Source: Cubamyces lactineus (Eukaryota > Basidiomycota > Agaricomycetes > Polyporales > Polyporaceae). Taken from it: a DNA stretch of 64,000 nucleotides. Positions 9,536 to 21,943 of this stretch are shown here, one piece after another; the first letter of the stretch is position 1, and every line of letters begins with the position of its first letter. Under the pieces are notes generated by a model that worked only from the letters and a program-made list of their open reading frames with translations, did not search any database and was not told the origin of the DNA. The position numbers were made by a program, and so were the translations under genes. The stretch is taken from contig JACDTU010000008.1 of the NCBI GenBank assembly GCA_022376465.1, positions 1,116,001-1,180,000 on the forward strand. The letters are read 5' to 3'.

Positions 9536-12167
9536 TCAAATGTTCCCTTCATCTGCCACCACAAGATCCCCGATGCGATTCATGAACGCGAGATGATGAT
9601 CCTCAGCGCACGCCACCAACTGTTCATTTCCGAAGACGACCTGGATCACCTTTCTCCCAGGAAGACAAGGTACCTAAGCATCGCGCCGATTGGCCCGTAA
9701 ACAAAGTGGACGAGGAGCGCATAGCGGTGTGCCTCACCGTCTGCAGAATCTCGGAAGGTTTGCGCAGGTCCCACAAGCGCACACACCCGTCTTTCTCCCC
9801 TCCACCGGAAGCAAATATATGATTCTCTGCTGCTCCTGGAGGTACAATCAGTGAGGAGGCGCATGATATACGACAAAAGCATGACATACATACCTCGCAC
9901 GTATCGACCATGTACCTTTGAGCTCCGGTAGCCAAACCGAACCACAGGATTGATAGGAACCAAACGGTAATCCCGTATCTCAAATTGCAGTTCTCGATGG
10001 GCAACCTCAGAGCGTAAGGTTAGGCTTGAACGTGCGAAAACTGCAAACCATCCTACCTCCAGCAACGTACAGAACTCCGATGGGCCAGGATGAACCTGAT
10101 ACACAGAGTTTGACAACTTCAGGCAGTTGACGACTCGTTCAGATGGGAGGTCAAAGAGGTTGACGCTACAATCCGCGCTCGCTGTGACCAGTTTGCGGCT
10201 TGTATCTCGGATAGCCAGCAGGGATTGCACAACGGAGGTGTGTTTGATCGCTAGTGGTCCCGACGGTGTAGGGGCACCGTTGGACGGGAACGACCAGAGA
10301 TGCACAACATGGTCATAGCCTCCTGTAGCGAACATGCCGGGCTGCATCATAGAGCATATAGCACTGATGCCACCGTTTTTCTCGCTATGCGCTGGTCGAT
10401 CATACGTACCCATAACCCTTGCCTAGATTGTCCGTGAATTTGACAGTCATGATGTGGGATACTTGAGACATACTCGTCGTCCTTCAAGCCGTAAGAGGGA
10501 CAGTTGTTTCGAGGTCCGTGCATGTCCGAGTACGACAACGGAAGCCTCAGAAGCAGACAGAAAGCATGCATCGTCGACGACCTGCCGATTAGCTTCGGTG
10601 GGCGGACTTGCCCTCAACTCAATAGCGCTTCTTAGGCATTCGTGAGCACGTCGTATTGACAGTCATTCAGTACACCCACCGAGAATGTGGCCCTTCTATG
10701 AGATCGAGGCACCCGCGCATAGTAACGCTTAATAGACCCCTGTCAGGCAGAGCGAGCAAACGACGAGGTTTGTCGTGTGCATCCCTCCGCAACTGTACGA
10801 CACGGGTATAGTCATGCCGTCCCGTTGTGCGGTTCTCCTCTTCGCCGTCGGCATCGTCGTATGAAGTGTCGCAAACGGAGACCGGTTGGACGATACTGAG
10901 TGGGGGAGGACTTTGGCTAGCAGATGCGTCAGAATCATTCTACGGACGTCAGGGACAGTGCATGCGCTCACTTCACGTCAAGGTTGCTGTTTTCTCTTAG
11001 AGCTAATAAAGGTTCCGGTGCGTCCCCTAAGTATTCGCGATCTGGGGTAGACAAAGAGAGAACGAGAGTGCCGCTGCGGATCTTCGGTGGACTTGACAAT
11101 GCCGACCAGCAACCCCAACGCACTGCCTTGTTGTCCAGCTTGTCAACCACGAAGTCCGTCTCTACGTCAGGTGCCTGAAGAGCGGTGACCGGTTCTTCCA
11201 GTATGTCAATGACTTCCGCCTCCGGGTTATAGTCATTACGTGGGACACCCATTATTGCATCTGCAAGCTCTACCGAGGTCGTAAGGCCTCCGTGGCCGAT
11301 GTCATGATTCGTGGGGCCATCGGCGGGCAAGGATTTGGAGTCTGCAACGTTCAATGGGGATGCGTTGATGGCTAGTAAGGTAGTGGGTAAAACGCATGCC
11401 TATACTCGAGACGCTGCCATTCACTCACGAGGAGTAACGTTGGTCTGGTCCGTCTGTGTCACTATCATAGAGCTACCAGACGCAGCTGCAACGCTAACAA
11501 GAGGCGGTTGAAAGAACCGCCTAGCAAGTGCTATACTGAGCGGAGGGTGCCGTGGATCGTAAGGCCACGGTGGGCGTGGACCTCCCAGACTGGGTGTCGT
11601 TGATAAGCGAGGTTGGGACAGCTCAGGCGCAGACTGACGGCCTTCTTGTTGCGGAGCAGTATCCTGTGATGGGCCATCCTGGTTTAGGCCAGGCACCGGG
11701 GGCGCGACATTGGCTACTTCAAAGGGAATGGGAACTTTGGTTGCAAGCAGGGGCTCAAGCTCGGTATCCTCATGCTTGGACGGTCCGGAATCGCCTACAG
11801 ACGCTAATCGCGCCTTATGCGACTGGAATCCCTGCCAACCATTGTCGCTTTGCATACCCTCGCGTTGGGCCCGTTGAGCCTTTGAGGCATGCCAGTATGA
11901 ATTATATTGACCAGATCTCCGGGACGATTGAGAAGAACCGGGATCCTGGAAAGAGTGCGCTCCTTGCTGCTGTAGTTGATTGCCGCTTGGTCCAAAGGAG
12001 CCCCTGCCTCTCCCTGAGCTCTGATTCATGTTCCGCCCTCGCCCATGGCTGTATCCTCGATGGTGAGGACCCAAGACGGGTCGGGAGGAGCGGATAGCTG
12101 GGATCCTCGCATCGCCTTTGCGAGCATGGCGAGTCTCGTTTGGTTGTGCATCTTCACTATAAGACAT
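9536..12167 (-). CDS. WD40-repeat protein with long disordered N-terminus (paralogue A of a divergent pair)
   Basis: ATG at 12167 (an in-frame stop lies just upstream) to TGA at 9538-9536. About nine exons join in frame. The first 250 residues are disordered and Arg/Gly/Gln-rich (GYSHGRGRNMNQSSGRGRGS). Next come an acidic region with EAEVIDILEEPV and a Ser/Pro-rich linker. The C-terminal 350 residues hold WD40 blades, for example GGYDHVVHLWSF, TASADCSVNLFDL, GGGEKDGCVRLWDL and ACAEDHHLAFMNRIGD. Useful splice joins are 9674-9738 (LQT to VPCLPG), 9841-9896 (YVRG to AAENH) and 10430-10480 (LEGR to ARVMGTYD). WD40 propellers are protein-interaction platforms; no catalytic domain is present. Its closest visible relative is the oppositely oriented gene at 13004-15671. 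VIDILEE resembles a SUMO-interacting motif. One intron near 10950 would be only about 37 nt, so that join is uncertain. Specific function unknown. Confidence 0.75.
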
Positions 12168-13003
12168 TTCCCAGACACAGAGGAATTATCAGGTGGTAGC
12201 AGATGTCCAGCATCGAACACGAAGGTGCAGAGCAAGCCGTCGAGGATACTCCGGGTCGAGGCCACGCGCATGAAACTCAGCCACACCTCTTGGCGCCCAT
12301 TCAACCCGCCCAAGAGGCGCCTACCTATGGGCCTGTACGGTACTAATCGACGAGCAAGTAATTTACGAACTTTGCGGTCTACCTCTTTCTTGCGAATGTC
12401 CCTTGGCTCAAAGCGTTCGCCATCACCCTTACCGTCCCACCTCGACGCAATAAGAAAAACTAGGATAATCGCAAGAAAGCAAGATAACAAGGTCAACAAC
12501 ACAGACGACGGCACAACTACAACACCCCAGCGCGGACAGGAATTACTTTCTCTCCCACCATTCTTGTCACACGGTTCTACGCATGAGGATATCAACGACA
12601 TCATTCTCGAAACAACCTCCAGGCTGGCACGCGAGGGAAAACGCCTTACAAGAGCGCCTCAACTGTTGTAAGTGTAACGAAGGGCGGAAGTTATGGGATA
12701 CTGAAGAATTGTCGAAGACCCCATGGAGTAGCATTTGATTGGTACGTCCACGCCTGCGGTGTATGCAACTTCAGCTTCCTGATGTAGATTCCGCGTACTA
12801 GGGTGACTGATGCGAGTGCTCGAAATGAGAGCTTGAGGACTTTGCTATCGGTGTAAGTGACCATATAACATTCACCGCCAACCCTTGTATACACTGAGTG
12901 CTAAGAAAATATCCCACTTAGTCAGGGTATCAGGCAAGCAGATCTTGACAGAGTACTTGCCCGAGCAACCCCTCGGGCATCTCGTGCTTCGACGCGTGAA
13001 CCA
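12168..13003. promoter_or_regulatory. Shared promoter region of the two divergent WD40 genes, with possible 5' exons of the right-hand gene
   Basis: The two related WD40 genes start on opposite strands here. The right-hand part is probably coding: from 12921 the + frame reads into MNQG at 13004 without a stop (ADLDRVLARATPRAS), after a good 3' splice signal (cccacttag). A preceding exon-like piece at about 12789-12846 ends at a gtaagt donor and joins in frame. A candidate first ATG is at 12583. A 208-codon + frame (12045-12671) overlaps the 5' coding end of the left gene and has no recognised domain. Confidence 0.5.
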
Positions 13004-15671
13004 ATGAACCAGGGAGCCTCGCGTTGTGAACAAGCCGATACGAAGCGTATCGCTACGCCAACATCCCGCGATACGCTTGGTGATTCATCAAATCCCATAG
13101 TCATCGAAGACGACGACGACTCTACGGAAACCAGGTCCAGTGGCCATTTATTCAACGACGTCACACCGCCCTTTGCACAGGCTGGTCCAGTCCCGACAGC
13201 GACGGAGTCGAGCCAGTCGAATGTCCACCAAGCGTCTCACGAACGTAACGTGGGGGGTCCATCGAGGTTAGCGGTGAATCCCCGCAGCACGTCTCCAGAG
13301 TCGAGAATCACGGAGCCTCAGGGTGCAATGACGCGTGAGGTTGGGCTTCCCTCCACGTACGTACAGCTACTCTCTTCCCGCCTCTTCTCATTTATTCACT
13401 ACTCTATAGGTCTGCAGACAACCGAGCATTAGTGGTGTCATACGCTTCCTCACGCGTCGGCGATGATGAGAGAATTCATTGGAACGACACAGACCAGGCT
13501 GTAGATGCCTCGAGGGCTGGGAACCTCCCGGATGAAAATGACGTATTGCTTGTCCGCAGCCCGCACGGTTCTGTTCGCAACCTTACCGCGTCTTCACAGA
13601 GACAACTCGAAAAACGTCGCGCGGACTACGGCAACTGGCAAAGTCTCGCCATGGAGTCTAGCGACGCGGAGATGGACGATGCGCGTCCATCTAGCAGAGA
13701 CTCGTCACCGGATAGGGCGTTCCCTCCACAGGCGGTTGATTGCGTCCCTGGGTTCAATTTCCTACCTCGAACCTACGATGCCTCCGGGTTGGTTCTACCT
13801 GAAGGGTCTCCTTCTGACGCCCATTATGAGATGAATGTCGAACTCTCCTTCAATGACGAAGAGTCTCCATCACCGAGGGGAAGCCAGCGCAAACGTTCTC
13901 ATGCTCCAAACTGTCGAACAGGACGACGTGTGGGCGGCGAGCGCGATTCGCCTGCCGAGCCATCTGCACGGGGTTCCAGACGGCGAAAGGCCAAGCATCC
14001 CGGTGCCTCAAGACTGAACGATTGTACCAACTCAACAGACGGAGTCGATTCTGACGCTGATCTTGTTAGCAAAACGATCAAGGGCATGTCATCGCCAAAG
14101 GCGGTAGCCGCATCTCGACAAAGGCGTCGAGATCCCGCACTTCACGGCAGTCGCGACGTTTCCTCTCGATCCTCCAGTACGTCCCAGTCTGGCCGGGCAG
14201 CGCGGCCTCGGACATCGAGTTCTAGTGTCCACGTTGTATCCGAAACGGATGAAGGTGAGAACGAGCTCGGGGTACAGAAGGGCCCTACTGGACATCCAGT
14301 AGTCATTCCCAAGTCCGAGTTCGCGCGGGGAAGGAGGCTGCTAGCGCCTAGGGACCAGGTTCTCCCGTTGGCCACGATCCTCATGCGTGGGGATGCCCAC
14401 TTCATTGATCAGCGACGGAAGTACGTGGCCGCCACACCGATTAGACCTCTTTATTGAAAGCTGTGGCTGTGTATAGGACCCGCATTACCAGGTGGTCTCT
14501 GCCCGTCGAAGGCGACGCTCGGCATGTCGAAGACGCGTGCCTCATAGGCGAAAGTACAATCGTTGTCGGGTATAACAAAGGTCCTTGCCAGGTGTCTTTA
14601 ATTCCCGTACGAGAAGATCAGGTACGAAGCGCCCTTGCGATAGGCCCAGTCCAGCATACTCATTGCTAAATCTCTTCCGCAGCGCCCTTACCGCATCGAT
14701 CTCACCCACAGAGGACATTCCACTGTAGTCGAAAACAGGACGGCTGGCACATCGTATCCTAACCCCGGCGTCGCATGCCTCGCGCCGGTAGCGAGCGACA
14801 GCTTCCTGTCAGGTGGACACGACAAGACGGTGCGACATTGGAAGGTGACGCTCAACGGTGGGCAGCGCGCAGAGCGCGCAGCATTCTCCGCTAGCTCGGT
14901 GCGCGTCCCCATTGAACACATGCAGCCGGTCCAGGCTCTCGCGTATTCCTCATGGAACAACGCCATCTACTCTGCAGCGGGAGATCGTATCGCGACTGCT
15001 CGGCTTGACGCGCGCGCTCCATCTGAGCCCGCGCGCGTCTCCGGCAAGGTTACTCAAGTTCACGTCCACCCGCAGGACCCGCGCCTCATCGCCCTCGAGG
15101 TAGGTCATCACACTGCGATACGGAGCGCGCCATACATTCATCCCGCCACCCCGATGGCAAGCGCCGCGCTCGGATCAGCACAGTGCTAACTGGTCTTTGG
15201 CGCGCAGATCGACCATATGGACTACCAGGTGCAGTTGTATGACACGCGCGAGGGCGGATTCGGACGCAAGCCGTGGCTCGAGTTTGGCTACCGCGCCGCG
15301 CCTCCGAAGCCAAGGAGTGCGTCACGGCCCGTGAGTAGCACCTTCGTCCCGAAGCTGGGATCACGGTACATCAGGGGTTCGACGATGAACAGTCTCTTCG
15401 CGCGCGGCTACGGCGATGGGGTGGTCCTTGTATGGGACTACCGGAACGGCGGCCAGAAGGTGCGCATCGATATAGCAACTCATCTACCTTTTCGCTCGCT
15501 CATCTCATACCCCGCACCCGTGCCTGCGTCTGCTGGTGGCCCTTGCAGAAGGTACTCGAGCGGTTTCAGTTCCAGCGGCCGTCAGACGTCGTGCACACCG
15601 TCCTCTCAGGCTCCGACGTGATCGCGTATGGGGGATATTCGGTGACATTCTGGAGCATGTTGAACGAGTAG
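13004..15671 (+). CDS. WD40-repeat protein with long disordered N-terminus (paralogue B of a divergent pair)
   Basis: Coordinates use the first in-frame ATG of the first certain exon. The true start is probably further upstream, because coding sequence seems to continue back to 12921 and beyond. Exons join through GT..AG introns at about 13359-13410, 14421-14476 (QRRK to TRITRWSL), 14622-14682, 15101-15207 and 15460-15549. The N-terminal half is disordered, with SSNPIVIEDDDDS (a hydrophobic core followed by acidic residues, like a SUMO-interacting motif) and Ser/Arg-rich stretches. The C-terminal 380 residues form WD40 blades, for example SGGHDKTVRHWKV, YSAAGDRIATARLDA, ARGYGDGVVLVWDYRN and AYGGYSVTFWSMLNE at the end. 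Segments match paralogue A in the same order: VEDACLIG/VDDACFLS, LEFGYR/VRFGYR and SRYIRG/GRYVRG. Function unknown; a nuclear or chromatin scaffold would fit the SIM-like and low-complexity parts, but that is inference. Confidence 0.75.
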
Positions 15672-16219
15672 ATGTGCAGATGTATGATGGCTGCTTGACT
15701 GTGCTGTAATGGGCCCTGCGCCCGAATTCAGTGCTCGGCGGGCAGGGTGCGGTAAGATCATTGGACTGCGTAGGTCACTTGCCACGGGACACGCCTCGAG
15801 TCAGCACGAATGGTTCTTTGGAACACTCATGCCCCGGCACGCCACATGTGAAGAGGCATTCTATGCTGCTGTGGCATGAGCGTGTACGCGACCGTCCGCC
15901 CTGCGCGATTGCGGCGGACATGGCAGGGGGATTAGGGCAGCTTCCACTTCTTTTCCGGTCTGATCAAGAACCCTCAGAACGAGCGTGCAGATGCCCAGTG
16001 CCATCGGCGCGCGGAATGCTCTCAGGAACACCCGTGTCAAATGAGAACGAACACCAGATATCGTCGTACGTACACATTATACAAACGCTGCGCTATAGCG
16101 GCAATACGGACCATACTTGGTCCTAGCTAGATACAACCACAATCCATGATGATGAAGCAAAACGTCCGAACTTGCAAGTCTATTACTGCATCTGCTGTTA
16201 GATCTAGCAGAGACGGACT
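15672..16219. other. Convergent intergenic region
   Basis: Tail-to-tail spacer between the WD40 gene (+) and the aminopeptidase gene (-). Short frames such as 15731-16126 lack a domain or splice context. Nothing was recognised. Confidence 0.35.
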
Positions 16220-18323
16220 CTAATCGGCCTTCTTCCAGCCACCGAGCTCGATAGCGAACGATACGGCGAGCTTAGAGAACTCAAGCATGTGCGAGAAACT
16301 AAACTCATCAGAGACGTCGTAGCGACTGCGCGGAAAACACCGGCGTCAGTGCCTGCCTCATGCGTGGAAGGAGAAACGTCGGGTGCACTCACTCGTTCGC
16401 AGTGTGGATGTTCCCGTGGTTTGAGTCCTGGAAGGTAGCCTCTGTATGCATGTGAATGCGTATCCGATAGGTGCGTCGAAGCACGCAGGAGATGAAGGAG
16501 GTGACATGAGCAACGCTAAGCGAGATGAAGGAAGTCAATCGCACGCACCAATCGTGAAGACACTGGGGTATCCGGCCTTGCCCCACGAGGCACTGGAAGA
16601 TTGGTAGGAACGGTTTCAGTGAGACGGCTGGGCGTTCGGAAGGATCATTTGGAATCGTACTGGTCACTGCACGCGTATCCGCACTTGGTCTCCACCCAGG
16701 GAATGTCCAGATACAACTCAACAAGCTTCTTGTTGTATTCCGTCAAGCTGTTGTGATGCGTGATGGTGAGTAAAAACCGGTCAGAACGAATATGGATTGA
16801 AACACCGACTCAGGGTCAACGAAGTCGGTGATTATGCCGACCTGCTCCTTGGTACCGCGCTTGACCCATGCCGTCATATCGTACTAGAGGAAGGATGGTC
16901 AGATCGGGAGATGGACTGGGATTCAAAAAGATAAAGTCGAACCTGGCTCATGGCAGCAACGTTCACACCGCGACCTTCGTAAGCCCGCGCGACCGCCTGA
17001 GATCCGAGGAGTCCACCCTCCTAAGACGCGACAAGGCGTTGTGGTCAATGCACACTTCTCCAACTCCGCCGGTAGAGACAAGTACCTCGGCAGAATACCA
17101 ATGGAATTCGACGGCACGCTCCGGCTGGAAGCCCGCAGCGACCAAACCACGGTAGGCTTCTAGGATGCTCATGGAACCTGAACCATCATCATCGGCACCT
17201 GGAAGACTGGTCAGGAGCAAACTCTTGTTGCGCAAAGGGCTAAATTACCGGGCGCGGGAAGGAAAGGCCAGTTGTTCGTGCTACAGAAGCGATTGGTCAG
17301 TGCGAAGGGAAGCGATGTTCGGGACGGTACCGACCTATCCAGATGAGCGCCAATTACCACTACGCTATCGTCAGTGGACGAGCCGTTGATCCGGACAATC
17401 TGCATTCATGACATCTGAGCATAAACGCCATGCGGGACACCGGCATACTGACAATGCTGCTCTGAGCCCACGAGTGCGGGAATTCTTGGATGGAAATCAC
17501 GTCTTGAAGAGCCTTCGGAGCGAACTTCTTCGTGATCTGTGCAGACAAGGTGAGGCAGCGTGAGCATGATGACGGCTGAAGACGTACCTCGGTGATCTTG
17601 CCCAAGAGCCACTGTTGGCTCTGCTTGCCCGTCTGCAGACAACGCGTTACACAACACACCGATTACAAAGGACGAGAAACACACCTCGCTGCGGTAGTCT
17701 GCACCGGTATGAGTACAAGCATCAATCACGAACAAGACATTTACTCACAGCGCGTTCGGAAGCTCGTAAACTTGTCCAGACCATCTCGGAGATTCTGTAT
17801 CTCTAGCGTATCGATGACCGACCGAACAGCCTCAGTGTGATTCGGGGCGGGGTACGACGCTGAAGCGACGTCAGCGCATGAGACCAGGGTCAGCCCAGCG
17901 GCGAGGAGACAACACACGTTTCTTCGCTACCCTGAGGTGGGCACGGGAACCAAGATCTGGAGTCTCGGTTCTAGCAAGAGAAGTATAAGAAGTACGTCTT
18001 CATGAGATGCAAATGACCACCTACATGTCGAAGAACCTGATGCCGCGAACCTTCGCCTGGATCTGGAATGCGTTATGGTGTGTGAGGTGTGCGCCGTCGG
18101 TGCACGGAGCAACAGGGTTCACCTTCTCAAGCTCAGTCATCACAACCGGCTCGTCCTGGCCATCAAGTTGAACAAGGCGTGGTGCTGAGAGATCGAGGTC
18201 GAAGCCAGGGTAGCTCGTGGGCAGCTGGAGATCGCCAAGAGGTGACTGTGTGTTGTCATAGAGAGACAACGGCGTCGCAATGGCAGCCGAAACAAGAGCA
18301 AGAAGAGCAGCCGCCGCCTTCAT
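16220..18323 (-). CDS. Secreted leucine aminopeptidase, peptidase family M28 (LAP1-like)
   Basis: ATG at 18323, [16 protein letters not shown] signal peptide, stop TAG at 16222-16220, with many short introns. The joined exons contain all five expected zinc ligands of the M28E co-catalytic di-zinc site: His in VVVIGAHLD, the bridging Asp in GADDDGSGS, Glu in HWYSAEEGGLLGS (the first of the EE pair is the general base), Asp in IITDFVD, and His in [13 protein letters not shown]. The C-terminal part reads [20 protein letters not shown], then [16 protein letters not shown]. Enzymes of this type remove N-terminal hydrophobic residues from peptides outside the cell; an N-terminal propeptide (about residues 17-90) is usual. 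The gene shares a 273-bp divergent promoter with the uL11m gene. The Glu-Glu motif is visible only after removing the intron at about 17023-17077, and the rest of the fold is complete, so I call the gene intact. Confidence 0.9.
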
Positions 18324-18596
18324 TGTGGTGAGTAGCGAGTAGGATGTGATGGTAGGTGAACAAGAGATGGTGGTCGCTGTGGCAGTCAGTTACCCCACAG
18401 TGTCCGTTTCGGGCACGCGACGCGCGTGCTGCCAGTGCCACCGGCGACCGCGATACACACCGGCGGCTCAGGTGTAAACCCTAACCCGCCAGAGCGTCAC
18501 ATTTTAGACGCTCGTTCCTTTACACCGGACTACGACGACGCAGGTGGCTTAGGCTTGTCGGTCCTCTGCTCTGCTCAGTCTTCACTGTCCCCGGCG

Positions 18597-19101
18597 ATGT
18601 CCAAGGCAGCCCTCAATGCGAAGGCGCAAATAATTGTGAGTCACGCTCGCCATCTAAATGCTGCGTATGGTCTTCTGACTTTTCTTCCGGCAGCGCCTGC
18701 TTGTACCTGCTGGCAAGGCGGCACCCACCCCGCCGGTCGGTCCTGCTCTGGGTGCCCGTGGTGTCAAGTCGATGGACTTCTGCAAGGAATTCAATGCTCG
18801 CACTGCGCACATTGAACCTGGCATCCCCGTTCCCACATTGATTACCGTCCAGCCTGACCGCTCTTTCTCCTTCGTCACAAAGACTCCCCCAACTGCCTAC
18901 TTCCTCAAGAAAGCCGCGGGCATAGAGAAGGGTACTGGCCGCCCCGGACATGACATCGTGGGCACTGTCAGTCTCAAACACGTTTACGAGATCGCCAAAA
19001 TCAAGGCGACGGACCAACATCTGAAGCATCTCCGTCTCGAAGCCATTGCGAGTACTATCATTGGAACCGCACGGACGATTGGCATCCAGGTGGTACCCTG
19101 A
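18597..19101 (+). CDS. Mitochondrial large-subunit ribosomal protein uL11m
   Basis: Two exons (18597 to about 18633, and about 18692 to 19101) join ATA ATT to CGC CTG and give roughly 149 residues. The N-terminal L11 domain is recognised by [20 protein letters not shown] followed by [16 protein letters not shown]. The C-terminal RNA-binding domain contains [20 protein letters not shown], the family signature with the two prolines, and ends in [13 protein letters not shown]11 proteins bind the GTPase-associated centre of 23S-type rRNA and help recruit elongation factors. The bacterial-type sequence with a short N-terminus ([13 protein letters not shown]) indicates the mitochondrial rather than the cytosolic (uL11/RPL12) form. 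The length matches the family. Confidence 0.92.
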
Positions 19102-20425
19102 GCCGGCGGGCGTTCAGGTGAGTCCGATTCCAATATCTTTGACGGTATGCGGAATCCTTTGCTGAGCCGAGCTGTGCCGCCCCCGTTGATCGTCGCGTGC
19201 GTCTGCGTCGAAAGAAGTCGCCCTGTCGGAGTGAGGAGTGAGGCATGTGCCTGGAGTGTGTACATACGTATGGGGATTTCGACGATATGCCAAGGAGATA
19301 CATTCCGAAAGCCGTAGCGTCTCTTTCACTTGATTCGGACAGCGTTCCACCATCGGACGTAGATGTGCGCGTGATGGACGGGAGGAGCCGCGGTGAGTGC
19401 TCGTGGAGGGCCCTCTCTTCCGAGCGAAGCGCTGGATGCGAGCGGAGTAGGATGGGTATTGAATTCATTTCCCAAGGTTCATGCTGACTGTGCGGAGGGT
19501 TCGGGTGAGAAAGTTAAGCTCTGATATTATTGTACGTCCCAGACCGCGCTGTGGGCCGCGCTTGCCATCCTGCGAGGTGCGTTCCAGAGTGTAATGCCAC
19601 ACCTGCCGTTCTTGTGCGGACGAGAACGACGCCCATCTCGGTTTTGTCATGCCAGCACCCCATTCCTGCACCCGGTACGAACTTTGATTGCAAGCAGGGA
19701 TACCCTTTGTGCCTCGTATGGCAGGCATCTTGGGCACGCTGCGACCACGCCGTGGGCCGCAGTGTTGGCTTGCCCTCCAACCACCTCGTTGCAGCCGACC
19801 TGCCATATCCAGACCGTCCTTCTGCACCTCGTGCGCGGGCGGGCAGAGACCCAGTACGATTTCGTTCTTGTCGACCGATGGATGAATCGTCGATTTTGAC
19901 GTTTTTACACAATGGAACGTACAGGGATGCTGATTGCCCTCCGTTGTCCGCCACGGCGAGCGTGCGCGGCTGCGATGGCTGCTGCGTGCATGGCAGCGAA
20001 GCACAAGCCCCGCCGTTCTCGGTGCTCGTTCTATTGCAGTCTCGAGGACAAGATACGGCGCTCACCAGATCCCTCGTGTTCGACCTCGATCATGTCTGCA
20101 TGCACCAAAAGGAAGTCCGGCCCACAGACTCCACTGGCTGCAACGCTCCGGCGACGACACGACATCATGAAGCACACTTCTTCCATGTAGGCACGTTGGA
20201 AATCCTTGTACCCAGCTTTATCTAGCTGCCGCCACGACACGTTCCCGATCGAACATCCGTACACATCAGTTGCTCTTTCGAAATTTTTTCGTATTTCGCG
20301 AGAACGCATATAAAGGACGGCGTCGTATTACACTCGCTCCTCACTCAGCTTCGCCAGGTCTTCCGGTCCTGCAACTTCGATCCACGCATCTGCATCTTCT
20401 CTCTCTTTCACGACATTCGACGATC
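19102..20425. other. Intergenic region between uL11m and DUF6593 genes
   Basis: About 1.3 kb. Long open frames exist on both strands (+ 19530-20225 and - 20065-19514), but both begin with non-ATG codons, mirror each other and show no domain, so I do not call a gene. A TATA-like box for the next gene lies near the right end. Confidence 0.4.
20309..20314 (+). promoter_or_regulatory. TATA-like box of the first DUF6593 gene
   Basis: The sequence TATAAA (within cgcatataaaggacgg) lies 112 bp upstream of the ATG at 20426 and is followed by a C/T-rich leader. This is a usual spacing for strongly expressed fungal genes. It is a short motif, so chance occurrence is possible. Confidence 0.45.
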
Positions 20426-21405
20426 ATGGCGAACACCGGCAACGAAGTCCTCTCTTGGACCTCTCAGGACCCCCGTCAAAGCCAGTTGTTTGGCAGCTAC
20501 GGCGTCCTGTACCGCTTCCAGGTAAGCTCCCGCTCTTCCGTTAGCCTCAGGCCCCGCCCGCCCGGTGCTCACCTTCCCTCTCCCAGACCGACACGAACAA
20601 CCAGGGCCAGACCGTCACCACCCTCTGGCGCGCCATCCGCGCCAACAAAGAGGACCGTGTCGCGAAGCTGGAATGGGCGCCTAACGGTGGCCTCGGACGC
20701 GCAGTAATTGGCAAGGTATGAGAGGCACCGCGGGCGATCAGATTGCGCCCAGATCTGGGCTGATAGCCAACACGCCTTTTTGCAGAGCACGCTGCCCATG
20801 GCAGACCTCGTCCGCCGGGACCCCCGCGTTCTCGTGAGTGTGTGAACGGCTCTGAATTCTGTGGCGCGTCGGCTCGTCTCACCTATTACCTCTGCGCACC
20901 CGCGCACCCCCGGTCGCCTCGGTCAGGACGGAAGGGTATTCAACGGGCCAGACGGCTACCAGTATCGATGGCGGCCATCGAACAACTCGGCCAATGACGT
21001 CGTGGTGAGTGCCTGCCGCGCGCCGCATGCAGGAACTCCCGCCTGCGATGCGTGTGCACTCGATGTTCCGACGGCGCGCTGACCACCTGGGCACGTTCTC
21101 CCATCGATAATCGTGCAGCTGCAGGACCAGAACGATGCCGTGATTGCGTTCTACCGGCCCATACGACCGCAGCGCTACAACATCGGTGAGGTGTACGGCG
21201 AGCTGCACTTTGTCCGGAACGCAGGCGCGGGTATCGTGGTACGTCTTGGCCCTTTCCTGACGCATTTCCGCCGAGAGGGACCCGGCTGCAATCGATGGAT
21301 GGCTAATCGCTCTCTCGCTCCTTCGGATAGATGCACCCGCCGCTCATGGACACGGTAACAGTTACGGCGATGTTGTACCGCTATGTTACGGCCTACGGAC
21401 TCTGA
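20426..21405 (+). CDS. DUF6593-domain protein
   Basis: Six exons with GT..AG introns join to about 185 residues, starting MANTGNEVLSWTSQDPRQSQ. Family-like features are a beta-rich N-terminal half with LYRFQTDTNNQGQTVTTLWR, then RVFNGPDGYQYRWRP (the Gly-x-x-Tyr-x-Trp core), a segment proposing solvent-exposed strands (DAVIAFYRPI), a LHFVRNAGAG strand, and a hydrophobic C-terminus MDTVTVTAMLYRYV. DUF6593 proteins are small and common in mushroom-forming fungi, with no known biochemical role. There is no signal peptide or membrane anchor, so it is probably cytosolic. A second member lies at 34209-35181 on the other strand. The TATA-like box suggests appreciable expression. Confidence 0.78.
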
Positions 21406-21943
21406 GCCGAGCCTATGTGTCAAGTCGCCCATAGCCGCCGTGTCGACCCAGAGACTCCTCCGACAGACCCGCCAGTATTCCCCCTGCACTTGCTCTCCGC
21501 CTCTTGCATCCTGACCGCTTCCGTCTGCCGCGTCCGCACCGCAAGTAAAATGTACTATTTCCGCCGAGGCTCATTTTATATCTATATGTCGATGTACAAC
21601 CTTGTATACTATCTAAGTAGGTCGAGAGAATCGAAGGACATTCGCTTCGGTACCGCAGCTATGGGTCGCTCCAGTCCTTCCCGGTACAAAATACGGTTTG
21701 GTCGCCCCTCTCCATGGGCCCTTGCGATCGACCCCGATGTGCCGTAACCGCGTCGATGGGCATTAAGTCGTCGGATTCTTTGCACATCGCCCGGTACGGT
21801 ATAACGCAATCCATTTCGGGACACAGGAACGGCCATTGAACAACATCTCGCAGAGATCTCCCAGCCCACGGATCCGCCGATGCGTCTCCCACCGTCGGCT
21901 CCCGGATGTCCCTACCACGCCCAGAGGCCAAAGCTAGAGCTAG
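21406..21943. other. Convergent intergenic region
   Basis: Tail-to-tail spacer between the DUF6593 gene (+) and the AhpD-like gene (-). Short frames only; no domain or RNA gene recognised. Confidence 0.35.

Noticed and set aside
12045..12671. 208-codon plus-strand frame between the WD40 genes
   Set aside because: It is largely antisense to the first exon of the left WD40 gene; only its last part may overlap genuine 5' exons of the right WD40 gene, in another frame.
19514..20225. Long open frames on both strands between uL11m and the DUF6593 gene
   Set aside because: Both begin with non-ATG codons, mirror each other across the strands, and show no domain, signal peptide or splice context.
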